From 66-474 sp040388785 (lineage in GTDB: Bacteria; Pseudomonadota; Gammaproteobacteria; Xanthomonadales; Rhodanobacteraceae), in NCBI GenBank assembly GCA_040388785.1, contig JAZKBD010000030.1, forward strand, positions 30,161 through 94,160: DNA of 64,000 bases. The letters are read 5' to 3'. Of this stretch, positions 9,162 through 17,711 are shown one piece after another; position 1 is the first letter of the stretch; every line of letters begins with the position of its first letter. The notes beneath the pieces were generated by a model. It was not told the origin of the DNA, ran no database searches, and saw only the letters and a program-made list of their open reading frames with translations. The position numbers and the translations under genes were made by a program.

Positions 9162-10418
9162 ATGCATCCCTTCCCGCTCATCGAGCTTGCGTGGCCCGCG
9201 ATCTTCATCCTGACCGCGGGCTTCGCCATCGCGTACGCGTTCACGCGCCGCATCATCCTCAGTTACTGGATTACCGCGCTGAAGGCGGGGCTATTCCTGG
9301 CGTATTTCGGCTTGTTCTTCGACGGCACCTACACCTTCGACGACGATCTGCGGTACCTCGATATCGGCGAGCAGCTCGCGGCCAACGGCATCGGCTTGAT
9401 GAACATCATCAGCCACTACAAATACATCGTCAGCACGGTCACGGGCGAGAACATCGCCTACTACGTCTACAACGCCACCGCGGTGGATTTGTTCGGCGCG
9501 GGTTATTACGCGCCGGTTGCGCTCAACATCGTGTTGACCTTCATCGAGGCGGGGCTGCTGATGAAGGCTGCGCGCAACGGCCTGGGCATGGGCCGCCGCG
9601 CCGCCATCGGCTTGTTCGCGTTTCTCGCGCTGAGCCCGGCCATCCTGGCGTGGTCCACGATTCCGAACTTCAAGGATACGCTGGTGGCCACCGGCACCGC
9701 CGCCGCCGTGTGCGCCGTGGCGCTGGTGGACCAGCATCGCATCGGGCGCGCGGCGTTGCTGGCGATCGCGGCGGCTTTCGTGCTGGCGATCACGCGCCTG
9801 TACATACCGCTGATGCTGGGCGTCGCGTTCGGCATCACGCTGTTCCTGTCGCCGCGCGGCCGGCGCAATCCCTGGCTGTGGCTGCTGGCGGTGGTTGCCC
9901 TGTTCGTCGTCGTGCGGCACATCGGTCACGGCAGCCTCATCGATGCCGTGCGCGAGCTGCGCTCGAAGATGGACAACCCGGTGAAGGGCGTCGTGCGCTT
10001 CCTCGTCACGCCGATTCCGTTCCACACCGCGCCGGGCTACGGCTTCATGGATCTCCCGCAGATGATCTACTGGACGCTGATGCCGCTGATGTTCTACGGG
10101 ATTCGTTGTGTCTGGCGCAAGGCCACGATCTCCAGCCGCTTCATCGTGATCTACTTCATCCTGATGGTCCTGCTGTACGGCTCGTTCACCACGCTGCAGG
10201 GTGCACGGCATCGCGTGCAGATCGACGGACTGGTGGTGATCTTCCAGTTCTACGGCATCCTGGCATTGTTCCGCCAGCGCTTCCGGCAGCGCGCCCGCTT
10301 TGTTCCCGAAGGACCGCCCGATGCACTTTCCTCGGATGACATCGATGCATCGCCGGATATCGACGACGCTGACGGTGCACGGATCCGTGCCGTCACGCGC
10401 GCGGGTGGCGCCCCATGA
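9162..10418 (+). CDS. Polytopic membrane protein, candidate Wzy-type polymerase or GT-C glycosyltransferase
   Basis: Protein of 418 aa with roughly ten hydrophobic segments and a soluble acidic C-terminal tail. Between the first two membrane segments is a loop rich in aromatic and acidic residues (DGTYTFDDDLRYLDIGEQL), reminiscent of the acidic first loop of GT-C enzymes. No Wzy gene is otherwise present in the locus, so by position it is the best polymerase candidate. It starts 4 nt after the preceding stop and overlaps the next gene by ATGA. Wzy proteins share little sequence, so the role is inferred from topology and place only. Confidence 0.6.
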   Translation: MHPFPLIELAWPAIFILTAGFAIAYAFTRRIILSYWITALKAGLFLAYFGLFFDGTYTFDDDLRYLDIGEQLAANGIGLMNIISHYKYIVSTVTGENIAYYVYNATAVDLFGAGYYAPVALNIVLTFIEAGLLMKAARNGLGMGRRAAIGLFAFLALSPAILAWSTIPNFKDTLVATGTAAAVCAVALVDQHRIGRAALLAIAAAFVLAITRLYIPLMLGVAFGITLFLSPRGRRNPWLWLLAVVALFVVVRHIGHGSLIDAVRELRSKMDNPVKGVVRFLVTPIPFHTAPGYGFMDLPQMIYWTLMPLMFYGIRCVWRKATISSRFIVIYFILMVLLYGSFTTLQGARHRVQIDGLVVIFQFYGILALFRQRFRQRARFVPEGPPDALSSDDIDASPDIDDADGARIRAVTRAGGAP

Positions 10419-11551
10419 AGGTCTGTCACGTCATCACCGGCCTCGAAGTCGGCGGCGCGGAACTCGCGATGTGCGGACTGGTCGAGGCCTTGAAAGAGCC
10501 GGAGAACGTGGTGGTGGCGCTGCGTGGTCCGAGCGCCCTCAGCGCACGCGTGGCCGAGCTGGCTCCGCTGTCGCACCTGGACATGAATCCAGGTCGCGCC
10601 ACACCGGGTGACGTGTTGCGGTTGCGGAACGTCCTGCGTCACCACCGGCCGGACGTGATCCACGCCTGGATGTACCACGCCAACCTCGTGACCTCGCTCG
10701 CGATGACGGGCCTGCGCACGCCGGTGATCTGGGGGATCCATCATTCGCTCAGCGACCTCGCGAGCGAGAAGCGCAAGACCCGGGTCGTGATCCGTGCCAA
10801 CGCATGGCTGTCGCGATCGCCCACGCGCATCCGCTACGTGTCGACGCTCGCGGCGAAGCAACATGCCCGGTTCGGGTTCTCGGCCCGGCATGCGCTGGTG
10901 ATCCCGAATGGCTACGACACGGACAGGCTCAAGCCCGATCCGGCCGCGCGTGCACGGGTGCGGCGCGAACTCGGGATCGAGTCCGATGCACTGGTGATCG
11001 GAATGATCGCGCGGGTGCATCCCACCAAGGACCACGGCAACTTCCTCGAAGCCGCGGCACGTTTCGTTCGCGAATACCCGCGCACGATGTTCGTGCTGGT
11101 CGGCGAGGGTGCGTCCGACGGCAACGTGCCATTGCGCACTTCCATCGAGCGGTTCGGCTTGCAAGCGCACATGCGCCTGTGCGGCAAGCGCGATGACATC
11201 CCCGCACTGGACGCGTCGTTCGACATCGCGACGCTGTCTTCGCGCGGCGAGGCTTTCCCCAACGCCGTCGCCGAAGCGATGGCGTGCGGAACGCCGTGCG
11301 TCGGCACCGACGTCGGCGATGCGGCCTTGATCATCGGCAAGACTGGCGTGGTGGTACCGCCGCGCGATGCGGCTGCGCTCAGCCAAGGCTGGGCGCAGCT
11401 TGCCGGGCTATCTTCACCGCAACGCCAGGCGCTGGGTCTGCGCGCACGCCAGCGCATCATCGAATGCTTCGCCCGCAAGGCGATTGCGCACCGCTTCGTT
11501 GAACTTTATCGGGAACTGGTGACGACCTCATGCGCCGCCCCATCAGGTTGA
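10415..11551 (+). CDS. GT4 family glycosyltransferase
   Basis: GT-B glycosyltransferase of 378 aa. It begins MKVCHVITGLEVGGAELAM, has the donor-domain segment IGMIARVHPTKDHGNFLEAA, and carries the EX7E motif EAFPNAVAEA followed by ACGTPCVGTDVGD. Third GT4 gene in the operon, coupled by ATGA to the membrane-protein gene. It likely adds a sugar of the repeat unit in the cytoplasm. Its last 22 bases overlap the following methyltransferase-like gene. Confidence 0.87.
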   Translation: MKVCHVITGLEVGGAELAMCGLVEALKEPENVVVALRGPSALSARVAELAPLSHLDMNPGRATPGDVLRLRNVLRHHRPDVIHAWMYHANLVTSLAMTGLRTPVIWGIHHSLSDLASEKRKTRVVIRANAWLSRSPTRIRYVSTLAAKQHARFGFSARHALVIPNGYDTDRLKPDPAARARVRRELGIESDALVIGMIARVHPTKDHGNFLEAAARFVREYPRTMFVLVGEGASDGNVPLRTSIERFGLQAHMRLCGKRDDIPALDASFDIATLSSRGEAFPNAVAEAMACGTPCVGTDVGDAALIIGKTGVVVPPRDAAALSQGWAQLAGLSSPQRQALGLRARQRIIECFARKAIAHRFVELYRELVTTSCAAPSG

Positions 11552-12369
11552 ATCGCAACTTCTGCAAAAAGGTCTGGCCCGGCAGGCAGCGCGGTTGCCC
11601 CGATCCACGCGGCCTGCTGGATGCGGGCATCAGCGACGGGGATGCCAATGAAATCCTGGTCAGGATGAATATCCACGGCGTGTACAAGACCACGTGGTCC
11701 GATCGCTTTCCAGAAACCACGCGCCAGTTGGCAAATGCCGGGTTGCCGCCGGCGGCGGTGATCGTCGATGTCGGTGCGTCCGATGGCAGCACGTCGCTGA
11801 GCGTGATGCAGGCCGTACGCTTCCGGCGCTACTACGTCACCGACCGGCACATCTCGGCGTACGCGTGCGCGACGCGAAAAGGCGTGTTCTTTTGCGATGA
11901 ACGCTCCAAGCCCTTCATGTTCGCCAACAGCTTCGTCGTCGTCTACAACGAGGCGGACGGAGCATCGCGTACACACTCCGGCATCGTGAAGAACCTGTTC
12001 GCGGGCTTCGACATGGCGAGGTGCCGCGACGTGCGCGAGGTGCCGCTCATGAATCGTGCGCTGCTGTCGAAGCTCGGCGACGATGTACGGCTGGAGCGCT
12101 ACGACATTTTCGAGGCGTGGCCGCACGAGAAGGCTGACCTCGTGATCGCCGCGAACATCCTCAATCGCGATTACTTCGCGGATTGGCGGCTCGTCGACGC
12201 GCTGCGCAACCTAAGGGGCGCGTTGAAGGATGGCGGCAGGCTGGCCGTGATCGAAAACCGGCCCGGCGAACAATCGAACCTGTTCCGGCTCGAGCACGGC
12301 CGTTTCATCGTCGAGAACCAGGTCGGAGCGGGCAGCGACGTCAGGTCCCTCGTGACCGGGCTGGCGTGA
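11530..12369 (+). CDS. Class I SAM-dependent methyltransferase-like protein
   Basis: Protein of 279 aa with a Rossmann-type motif I (VIVDVGASDGST, near residues 76-87), the SAM-binding glycine loop of class I methyltransferases. Later strands include ADLVIAANILNRDYF and GALKDGGRLAVIENR, fitting motifs IV and VI. It overlaps the GT4 gene by 22 bp, so co-translation is likely. In a polysaccharide locus it may O-methylate a sugar. The N-terminal 50 residues are rich in basic and aromatic residues. Substrate unknown. Confidence 0.65.
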   Translation: MRRPIRLNRNFCKKVWPGRQRGCPDPRGLLDAGISDGDANEILVRMNIHGVYKTTWSDRFPETTRQLANAGLPPAAVIVDVGASDGSTSLSVMQAVRFRRYYVTDRHISAYACATRKGVFFCDERSKPFMFANSFVVVYNEADGASRTHSGIVKNLFAGFDMARCRDVREVPLMNRALLSKLGDDVRLERYDIFEAWPHEKADLVIAANILNRDYFADWRLVDALRNLRGALKDGGRLAVIENRPGEQSNLFRLEHGRFIVENQVGAGSDVRSLVTGLA

Positions 12370-12418
12370 GGCACCGGGCGGGCGTCGTGGCGCTGCAAGC
12401 ATTCCAGGAACCAAGCAG

Positions 12419-13279
12419 ATGATTGCCCAACCCCCTTCGTTCGATCCGATTGCCGCGCTGCAGTTCACGCGCCGCAGGGAATCGTGGGTGGCGGCATCAT
12501 CCGGACGCTTCTACAAGATCAGCCGGAAAAGTGACGATCCGAGGCGCGACCTCGTCGATCCCGCGTGCATCGCCACCAGCCTGCGCGAATACACCAACGT
12601 GTGCTTCCTGCATGGAATCGACGAGGCCGTCTGCCATCCGGAAAGCATCGACCGGGCCTGCATCATTTATCCGCTCCTGAGCGGGCCTGACATGCGCGCC
12701 CTGTTGATCAGCCACGCCTCGGCCGAACAACGCGAGGCTTCCCTGCACAGCGCGATGCGCCTGCTGGCGCACCTGCACTACGGCGAGACAGCCGGTTACC
12801 CGGTCAAGGATTACCGGCGCGATGGCTTCCTCGCACCGCCCCCTGTGGTGCTGGAACGCATGTCAGAACGCGCGCGCACGCTCATCATCACGGGATTCGA
12901 AGCCAGAAATTTCCGCTTCGACCGCCACCGCAACACGTGGTGCTTCTTCGATCCGCACCACGTCTGGAGCGGGTATCCCGAGGAAGATTTCGCCCGCTTC
13001 ATGATCTCGCTTCTGATGATAAGAGGACGGCGCAGCGGACTGCGCCTGTGGACGGCATTCGACCGCTTTCGATTGCGCGCAGCCTACGAGAAACTCGCAC
13101 CCGCGAAGCTCGACGACACCCTGCTGAACTATTTCCTGCACGAAGAACTGGCCATGCGCAGGTTCCATGCGACCAAGCTGGCGCGGCGGGCGTCCGCCGC
13201 GGCACGCGCGCTCGTGATGGCGTACACGCACCTCTATTACCACCGGCTGCAACACGCACTGGCCACGCAGCGCTTCTGA
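12419..13279 (+). CDS. Divergent APH-fold kinase-like protein
   Basis: Protein of 286 aa. The C-terminal half has the layout of a phosphotransferase active site: GFEARNFRFDRHRNTWCFFD, followed by DPHHVWSGYPEEDFARF. This matches HGDxxxxN...D/G...D of the APH family, but the catalytic HGD is replaced by GFE while Asn and the second Asp (FFDP) are kept. It may be a degenerate or unusual kinase. The ATG at 12419 follows CAGGAA. Second APH-like gene of the operon; its role could be sugar or lipid-carrier phosphorylation, or regulation without catalysis. Confidence 0.55.
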   Translation: MIAQPPSFDPIAALQFTRRRESWVAASSGRFYKISRKSDDPRRDLVDPACIATSLREYTNVCFLHGIDEAVCHPESIDRACIIYPLLSGPDMRALLISHASAEQREASLHSAMRLLAHLHYGETAGYPVKDYRRDGFLAPPPVVLERMSERARTLIITGFEARNFRFDRHRNTWCFFDPHHVWSGYPEEDFARFMISLLMIRGRRSGLRLWTAFDRFRLRAAYEKLAPAKLDDTLLNYFLHEELAMRRFHATKLARRASAAARALVMAYTHLYYHRLQHALATQRF

Positions 13280-13458
13280 TGAACGGCCGCGAATCAGGGC
13301 ACATTCACGCGCGGCCGCGCATGCTTCGGCTTCCGCGAATGCAATGCAGATGAACGTGCCCGCGAACTCGCCGCGATGGCATGCAGGCGGCCGCCCGAAC
13401 GGGAACGGCGTCGGCTCAGCGCATTCGATTTCTTCCCTCCTGAACATGGAACCTGCGA

Positions 13459-14349
13459 GTGGCGGAATCCGATAAACCCATTCCGACCGGGTTGGTGATC
13501 GGCCCGATGCGCACCGGATCGACCTGGCTGTACGAATATCTTTCGTCGAGGCCGGATGTGTGCCTGCCAAAAGACGTCAAGGAGACGTTCTATTTCGCGG
13601 AAAATTACGGCAAGGGCGCAGCCTGGTACCGAAGCCATTTCCGGCACTACGATCCGGCACAGCATCGTCGCGTCATCGACGTGTCGCCGACGCTGTTCCA
13701 CAACCCTGCGGCCATCGTGCGGGTGCGGCAAGGCCTGGACCGTCCCGTGCTGATGGCCACGCTGCGCCACCCGATCGACAGGGCGTGGTCGCACTATATG
13801 CACTTGCGCCAGTACGGCGCGACAACGCTGGACTTCGACTCGGCCGTACGCGGAATTCCCGATATCGTCGAGGCGAGCCTGTATGCCAAGCACCTTGCGC
13901 GCTGGCTGGACGCATTCGGACGCGAAGCGGTCTGCGTCACGTTCTACCGCGACCTCAAGCGCCGCCAGGCGGAATACGTGCGGCAGGTCAACGAGGCGTT
14001 CGGCCTGCCCGACGCCATCGCGGATGTATTGCCGTCGGCGAAGGTCAATTCCGGCAGCCTGCCGCGCAACGTGCTGCTGGCACAGGTGACTCGCCGCGCT
14101 GCGTCCACGCTGCGCCGCAGCGGACTGCACCAGATCGTCAATGCCGGCAAGCGCATGGGACTATCAAATCTGGTGTACGGACGCTCGCGCGGCGCGGTTG
14201 CACGGCAGACGATGCGTCCCGACACCCGCGATTACCTGGTCGAACGCTTCGCCCCCGACGTCGAACTGCTGGAGCGCTTGCTCGGCATTCACCTGGATGC
14301 CTGGCGCGAGCAGTGGGAGGAATCCCGCATGGCGTCGCGTCAAGCGTAG
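13459..14349 (+). CDS. PAPS-dependent sulfotransferase
   Basis: Protein of 296 aa with both PAPS-binding signatures of the sulfotransferase family. The 5'-phosphosulfate loop is GPMRTGSTWLYEYL (about residues 15-28), followed by KDVKETFYF as in carbohydrate (NDST-like) sulfotransferases. The 3'-phosphate motif is TLRHPIDRAWSHY (about 100-112). It would transfer sulfate to a sugar of the polymer or its lipid-linked unit. A GTG at 13459 is the only start leaving room for the N-terminal strand; the RBS is weak. The stop lies 10 bp inside the convergent asparagine-synthase-like gene. Sulfation of a surface polysaccharide is the likely role. Confidence 0.85.
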   Translation: MAESDKPIPTGLVIGPMRTGSTWLYEYLSSRPDVCLPKDVKETFYFAENYGKGAAWYRSHFRHYDPAQHRRVIDVSPTLFHNPAAIVRVRQGLDRPVLMATLRHPIDRAWSHYMHLRQYGATTLDFDSAVRGIPDIVEASLYAKHLARWLDAFGREAVCVTFYRDLKRRQAEYVRQVNEAFGLPDAIADVLPSAKVNSGSLPRNVLLAQVTRRAASTLRRSGLHQIVNAGKRMGLSNLVYGRSRGAVARQTMRPDTRDYLVERFAPDVELLERLLGIHLDAWREQWEESRMASRQA

Positions 14350-16340
14350 GCACAGACGGCAGAGGGAATTTGCGGCGAACGGGTTTGCTCCAGCCAAGCC
14401 TGGAACATCAGCACGTCCCACAGCCGGTGGTGCTCGCGCACGCGCCCGGCGACGTGGTCGTTCCACATCCTGCGGATCGGCGCCGGATCGAAATAACCCT
14501 CCTCGCGCAATCGCCGTTCGTCGAGCAGCGCTTCTGCCCAGTCGTGCAGCGGCCCGCGCAACCATCCGTCAATGGGAACGCCGAAGCCCTTCTTGGGACG
14601 ATCGATCAGGGCGCGTGGCACGTAACGGTCTAGCACTTGTCGCAACAGCCACTTGGATTTTCCGCCGCGCAGCTTCTGCTTGAGCGGCGTCCGCCACGCG
14701 TATTCCACCACGCGATGGTCCAGCAACGGCACGCGCGCCTCCAGGCTGACCGCCATGCTGGCGCGATCCACCTTCACCAGGATGTCGTCCGGCAGATAGC
14801 CGATCAGGTCGGCATACATCATGCGTTCCACCGGATCGCGCACATCGGGCCAATGCATGAAGTCGGTCATCTCGATTTCCGGTTCCTTCGAGCGCAAAAC
14901 GATCGACTCCGGTTCGAACCAGTGCGACACCAGCAGCAGGTAACGCGCGTCGACGGAAGACACCTGCAGCATCTGGCCCAGCAATCCGGTCTTGGTGCCC
15001 GGGTTCCTTATCCTCAGCCGCGACGGCAGCCCACGATTGGCGCCGCGGAAAACCGCTTCGTAAAAGCCCGGTCGCGCGCGCAGGGAACGTGCGAAGCGGG
15101 TACGCATCGGATGCGGAACCGAATCCAGCCAGCGTCCCACGCGCATCGCCCACGCATAGCGGCTGTAGCCGGCGAACAATTCGTCTCCGCCATCTCCCGA
15201 GAGCGATACCGTGACCTGGCTGCGCGCGAGCTTCGACACCAGGTAAGTCGGTATCTGCGAAGAATCGGAAAACGGCTCATCGAACATCGTCGGCAACATC
15301 GGAATCACGTCCAGCGCATCCTGCGCGGTCACGTACAACTCGTTGTGGTCGGTACCTAGGTGGCGAGCGACTTCCTTAGCGAACTTCGCCTCGTCGTGGT
15401 CCTGTTCGTGAAAGCCGATCGAAAACGTGCGCACGGGGCGCGCGGATTGGGCCTGCATCAGCGCGACCACCGTCGAGGAATCCACGCCGCCTGACAGGAA
15501 CGCGCCCAGCGGCACGTCCGCTTCCATGCGCAGTGCAACCGCATCGCGCAGCAGGCGGTCCAGCCCGTCGACCACTTCGGCGTCGGGCAGTTCGTCGCGC
15601 CCACCCGCCGCGACCCCGGCAATCGACCAGTAGCGGTGGACACGCTGCGGCAAAGTCGCGACTGCGCCGGCACTTGCGACCTCGCCGGCGTTCACCTGCA
15701 GCAGCGTGCCGGGCGGCAACTTGAAAATGCCCTGGTAAATCGAACAAGGTTGGGGGATGTAGTTGTGACGCAGCAGCAGGCACAGCGCACCCCGATCGAC
15801 CCGTCCTTCGAAGCCGGGCAGCGCTGCGATCGCCTTCAATTCGGAGCCGAACGCGAACATCGATCCGGCCCAGCCGTAATAGAGCGGCTTGATGCCGAGT
15901 CGGTCGCGCACCAGTGTCAACATTCGCGTCTCGCGATCCCACAACGCGAACGCGAACATGCCGATGAATCGCTGCACCGCGCCATCGAGTCCCCATTGCT
16001 CGATCGCGGCCAGCATCACTTCGGTATCGGAGTGCCCGCGGAAGCGCGCGCCGGCGGCTTCCAGGTCCGGACGCAGACGGCGGTGGTTGTAGACCTCGCC
16101 GTTGAACACGATCACGTAGCGGCCGCTGGCGGACACCATCGGCTGGCGACCTTCCGGCGACAGGTCGATCACCGACAAGCGGCGGTGGCCCAGCCACAGC
16201 CCTGCGTCCGCATCGCGCCATGCGCCGGCATCATCGGGCCCGCGGTGGCGGATCGCGCGCGTCATGCGGTCCACCGCTGCGCCGCCGCGATCTGCATCCA
16301 GATGCCGATTCACATCCCAGAATCCGGCAATGCCGCACAT
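14340..16340 (-). CDS. asnB: Asparagine-synthase-type glutamine amidotransferase
   Basis: Protein of 666 aa. The start was set so that the catalytic Cys is residue 2 (MCGIAGFWD), which class II glutamine amidotransferases need after Met removal; GGGAG-like SD lies 5-6 nt upstream. The GATase2 domain is followed by an ATP-pyrophosphatase domain with PP-loop LSGGVDSS (about residue 283) and a C-terminal segment DVLMFQAWLEQ. It would amidate an aspartate or, in polysaccharide loci, a uronic acid. It is read against the operon and is divergent from the second sulfotransferase. The position inside the locus favours polymer amidation over asparagine supply, but this is not proven. Confidence 0.85.
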   Translation of the reverse strand: MCGIAGFWDVNRHLDADRGGAAVDRMTRAIRHRGPDDAGAWRDADAGLWLGHRRLSVIDLSPEGRQPMVSASGRYVIVFNGEVYNHRRLRPDLEAAGARFRGHSDTEVMLAAIEQWGLDGAVQRFIGMFAFALWDRETRMLTLVRDRLGIKPLYYGWAGSMFAFGSELKAIAALPGFEGRVDRGALCLLLRHNYIPQPCSIYQGIFKLPPGTLLQVNAGEVASAGAVATLPQRVHRYWSIAGVAAGGRDELPDAEVVDGLDRLLRDAVALRMEADVPLGAFLSGGVDSSTVVALMQAQSARPVRTFSIGFHEQDHDEAKFAKEVARHLGTDHNELYVTAQDALDVIPMLPTMFDEPFSDSSQIPTYLVSKLARSQVTVSLSGDGGDELFAGYSRYAWAMRVGRWLDSVPHPMRTRFARSLRARPGFYEAVFRGANRGLPSRLRIRNPGTKTGLLGQMLQVSSVDARYLLLVSHWFEPESIVLRSKEPEIEMTDFMHWPDVRDPVERMMYADLIGYLPDDILVKVDRASMAVSLEARVPLLDHRVVEYAWRTPLKQKLRGGKSKWLLRQVLDRYVPRALIDRPKKGFGVPIDGWLRGPLHDWAEALLDERRLREEGYFDPAPIRRMWNDHVAGRVREHHRLWDVLMFQAWLEQTRSPQIPSAVCAYA

Positions 16341-16571
16341 GACGACTCCCTTCAAACGAACCGCGTGCGCGCCTCCGCACAATAGCTTTGCTACGTTGAA
16401 CCCGCCTTGCTGAACAATCCCTTCACCGCGCCGGTGTCATTCGGCCGCGCGTCAGATGCGGCACGCTAGGCTCCCGAAGCGTTTGGTTCATCACATCGCG
16501 GGCGACGCCGTGCGTGCCCGATGTGGGCATCGCCATCGAACGGGATTCCGAGCACATCCAAGGATCGAGGA

Positions 16572-17618
16572 ATGCAGCAAGCCAAGGCCGAACGGAATAC
16601 CCGGCAAACCGCATCCATCGTCGATCGGCCGATCTTCATCGTCGGCGCGGGCCGCAGTGGTTCGACGGTGTTCCATCGCATGTTCTGCGAACACCCGGAC
16701 GTCGCATGGCAATCGCCGTTGTGCGACAAGTTTCCCGCGCATCCCGGATTGAACCGGACATTGCTTCGCATCGCGCGTTGGCCGTGGCTCGGAAAATTCC
16801 TGACGGGTTACCTGCGGCCGGGCGAGCGTTACCAGTTCTGGGACCACTATTGCCGCGGATTTCCGCGACCGTGCCGCGACTTGCTGGATTCCGACGTCAC
16901 ACCCATGCATCGGCGCAGGATCCCGCCGGCGCTCGCGCAACTCGCCACTCCGCGCCGCCGCCGCGTGCTGATCAAGATCACCGGCTGGCCGCGCATCGGC
17001 TTTCTGCGCGAACTGTTCCCGCAGGCGAAGTTCATCCATGTCTATCGCGACGGCAGGGCTGTCGCCAGTTCGTTGCTGGCGGTATCGTTCTGGCGCGGCT
17101 GGGAAGGGCCACCGCCATGGGGCTTCGGCGAACTCGATCCGCTGCAGCAGGCCGAGTGGGAACGCTACGGCCGCTCGTTCGTCGCGCTGGCCGGCATCCA
17201 GTGGAAACTGCTGATGCTGGCGATGGACAAAGCCGCCATGGACGTTCCCGCGAGCAGTCTCATGCACGTGCGCTACGAAGATTTCGTCGATGATCCCGTG
17301 ACCGCGTTCAGGCACGTAGCGGAGTTCTGCGAACTCGGCTGGCCAGCGTCTTTCGAGGCTTCGATCAGGCAAAAGCGGTTGCAAACCGCCAATGAAAAAT
17401 GGCGCGACCACCTGACCGCAGCGCAACAGGCCTTGCTCGAAGACGTGCTCGCCNNNNNNNNNNCACCGCTCTGCTGTCAGCACCACCCGCCCGCTGTGGC
17501 ACGTCGTCAGGAACAGGCCGCCGCGGTTGTCGTCCACGATCCCGCAGCGCGTCGCCCCATCGGACGGCCGGTAGCAGAAGACGTGCTCGCCGACAGCTTG
17601 CAACGTTATGGCTATTAG
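16572..17618 (+). CDS. Sulfotransferase, interrupted by an assembly gap
   Basis: Sulfotransferase with a 5'-PSB loop VGAGRSGSTVFHRMF (about 24-38) and a 3'-PB region KFIHVYRDGRAVASSL (about 152-168). Codons 1-294 run to base 17453, where a 10-N gap begins. The 15 bases before the gap (GAAGACGTGCTCGCC) recur at 17577-17591, in the same frame, followed by codons for DSLQRYGY and a stop. Collapsing the repeat gives a 302-aa protein ending LLEDVLADSLQRYGY, a natural tail for the family. The 46 extra codons shown between the copies are therefore probably not real. ATG chosen for the GAGGA just upstream. It is unlike the NDST-like enzyme at 13459. Confidence 0.8.
   Translation: MQQAKAERNTRQTASIVDRPIFIVGAGRSGSTVFHRMFCEHPDVAWQSPLCDKFPAHPGLNRTLLRIARWPWLGKFLTGYLRPGERYQFWDHYCRGFPRPCRDLLDSDVTPMHRRRIPPALAQLATPRRRRVLIKITGWPRIGFLRELFPQAKFIHVYRDGRAVASSLLAVSFWRGWEGPPPWGFGELDPLQQAEWERYGRSFVALAGIQWKLLMLAMDKAAMDVPASSLMHVRYEDFVDDPVTAFRHVAEFCELGWPASFEASIRQKRLQTANEKWRDHLTAAQQALLEDVLAXXXXPLCCQHHPPAVARRQEQAAAVVVHDPAARRPIGRPVAEDVLADSLQRYGY
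17454..17463. other. Assembly gap (10 N)
   Basis: Ten undetermined bases joining two contigs within a sulfotransferase gene. The join is flanked by a 15-bp direct repeat (17439-17453 and 17577-17591), which suggests the two contigs really overlap and nothing is missing. Confidence 0.95.
17464..17576. other. Probably misjoined 113-bp segment next to the gap
   Basis: These bases lie between the N run and the second copy of the 15-bp repeat and do not belong to the sulfotransferase reading. On the minus strand they translate openly and evenly (CYRPSDGATRCGIVDDNR and onward), with very high GC at third positions, so they may come from another gene or another organism. Treat as a suspected chimeric contig end. 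Confidence 0.55.
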
Positions 17619-17711
17619 TCTTCCCGCTGAACCGCGGCTGTGCGCTGGCTTGCGCCGCGCTGAATACGATTGCGCGAGCGCTTTACGCGGCGGCGCACGC
17701 GGAGTAACACA

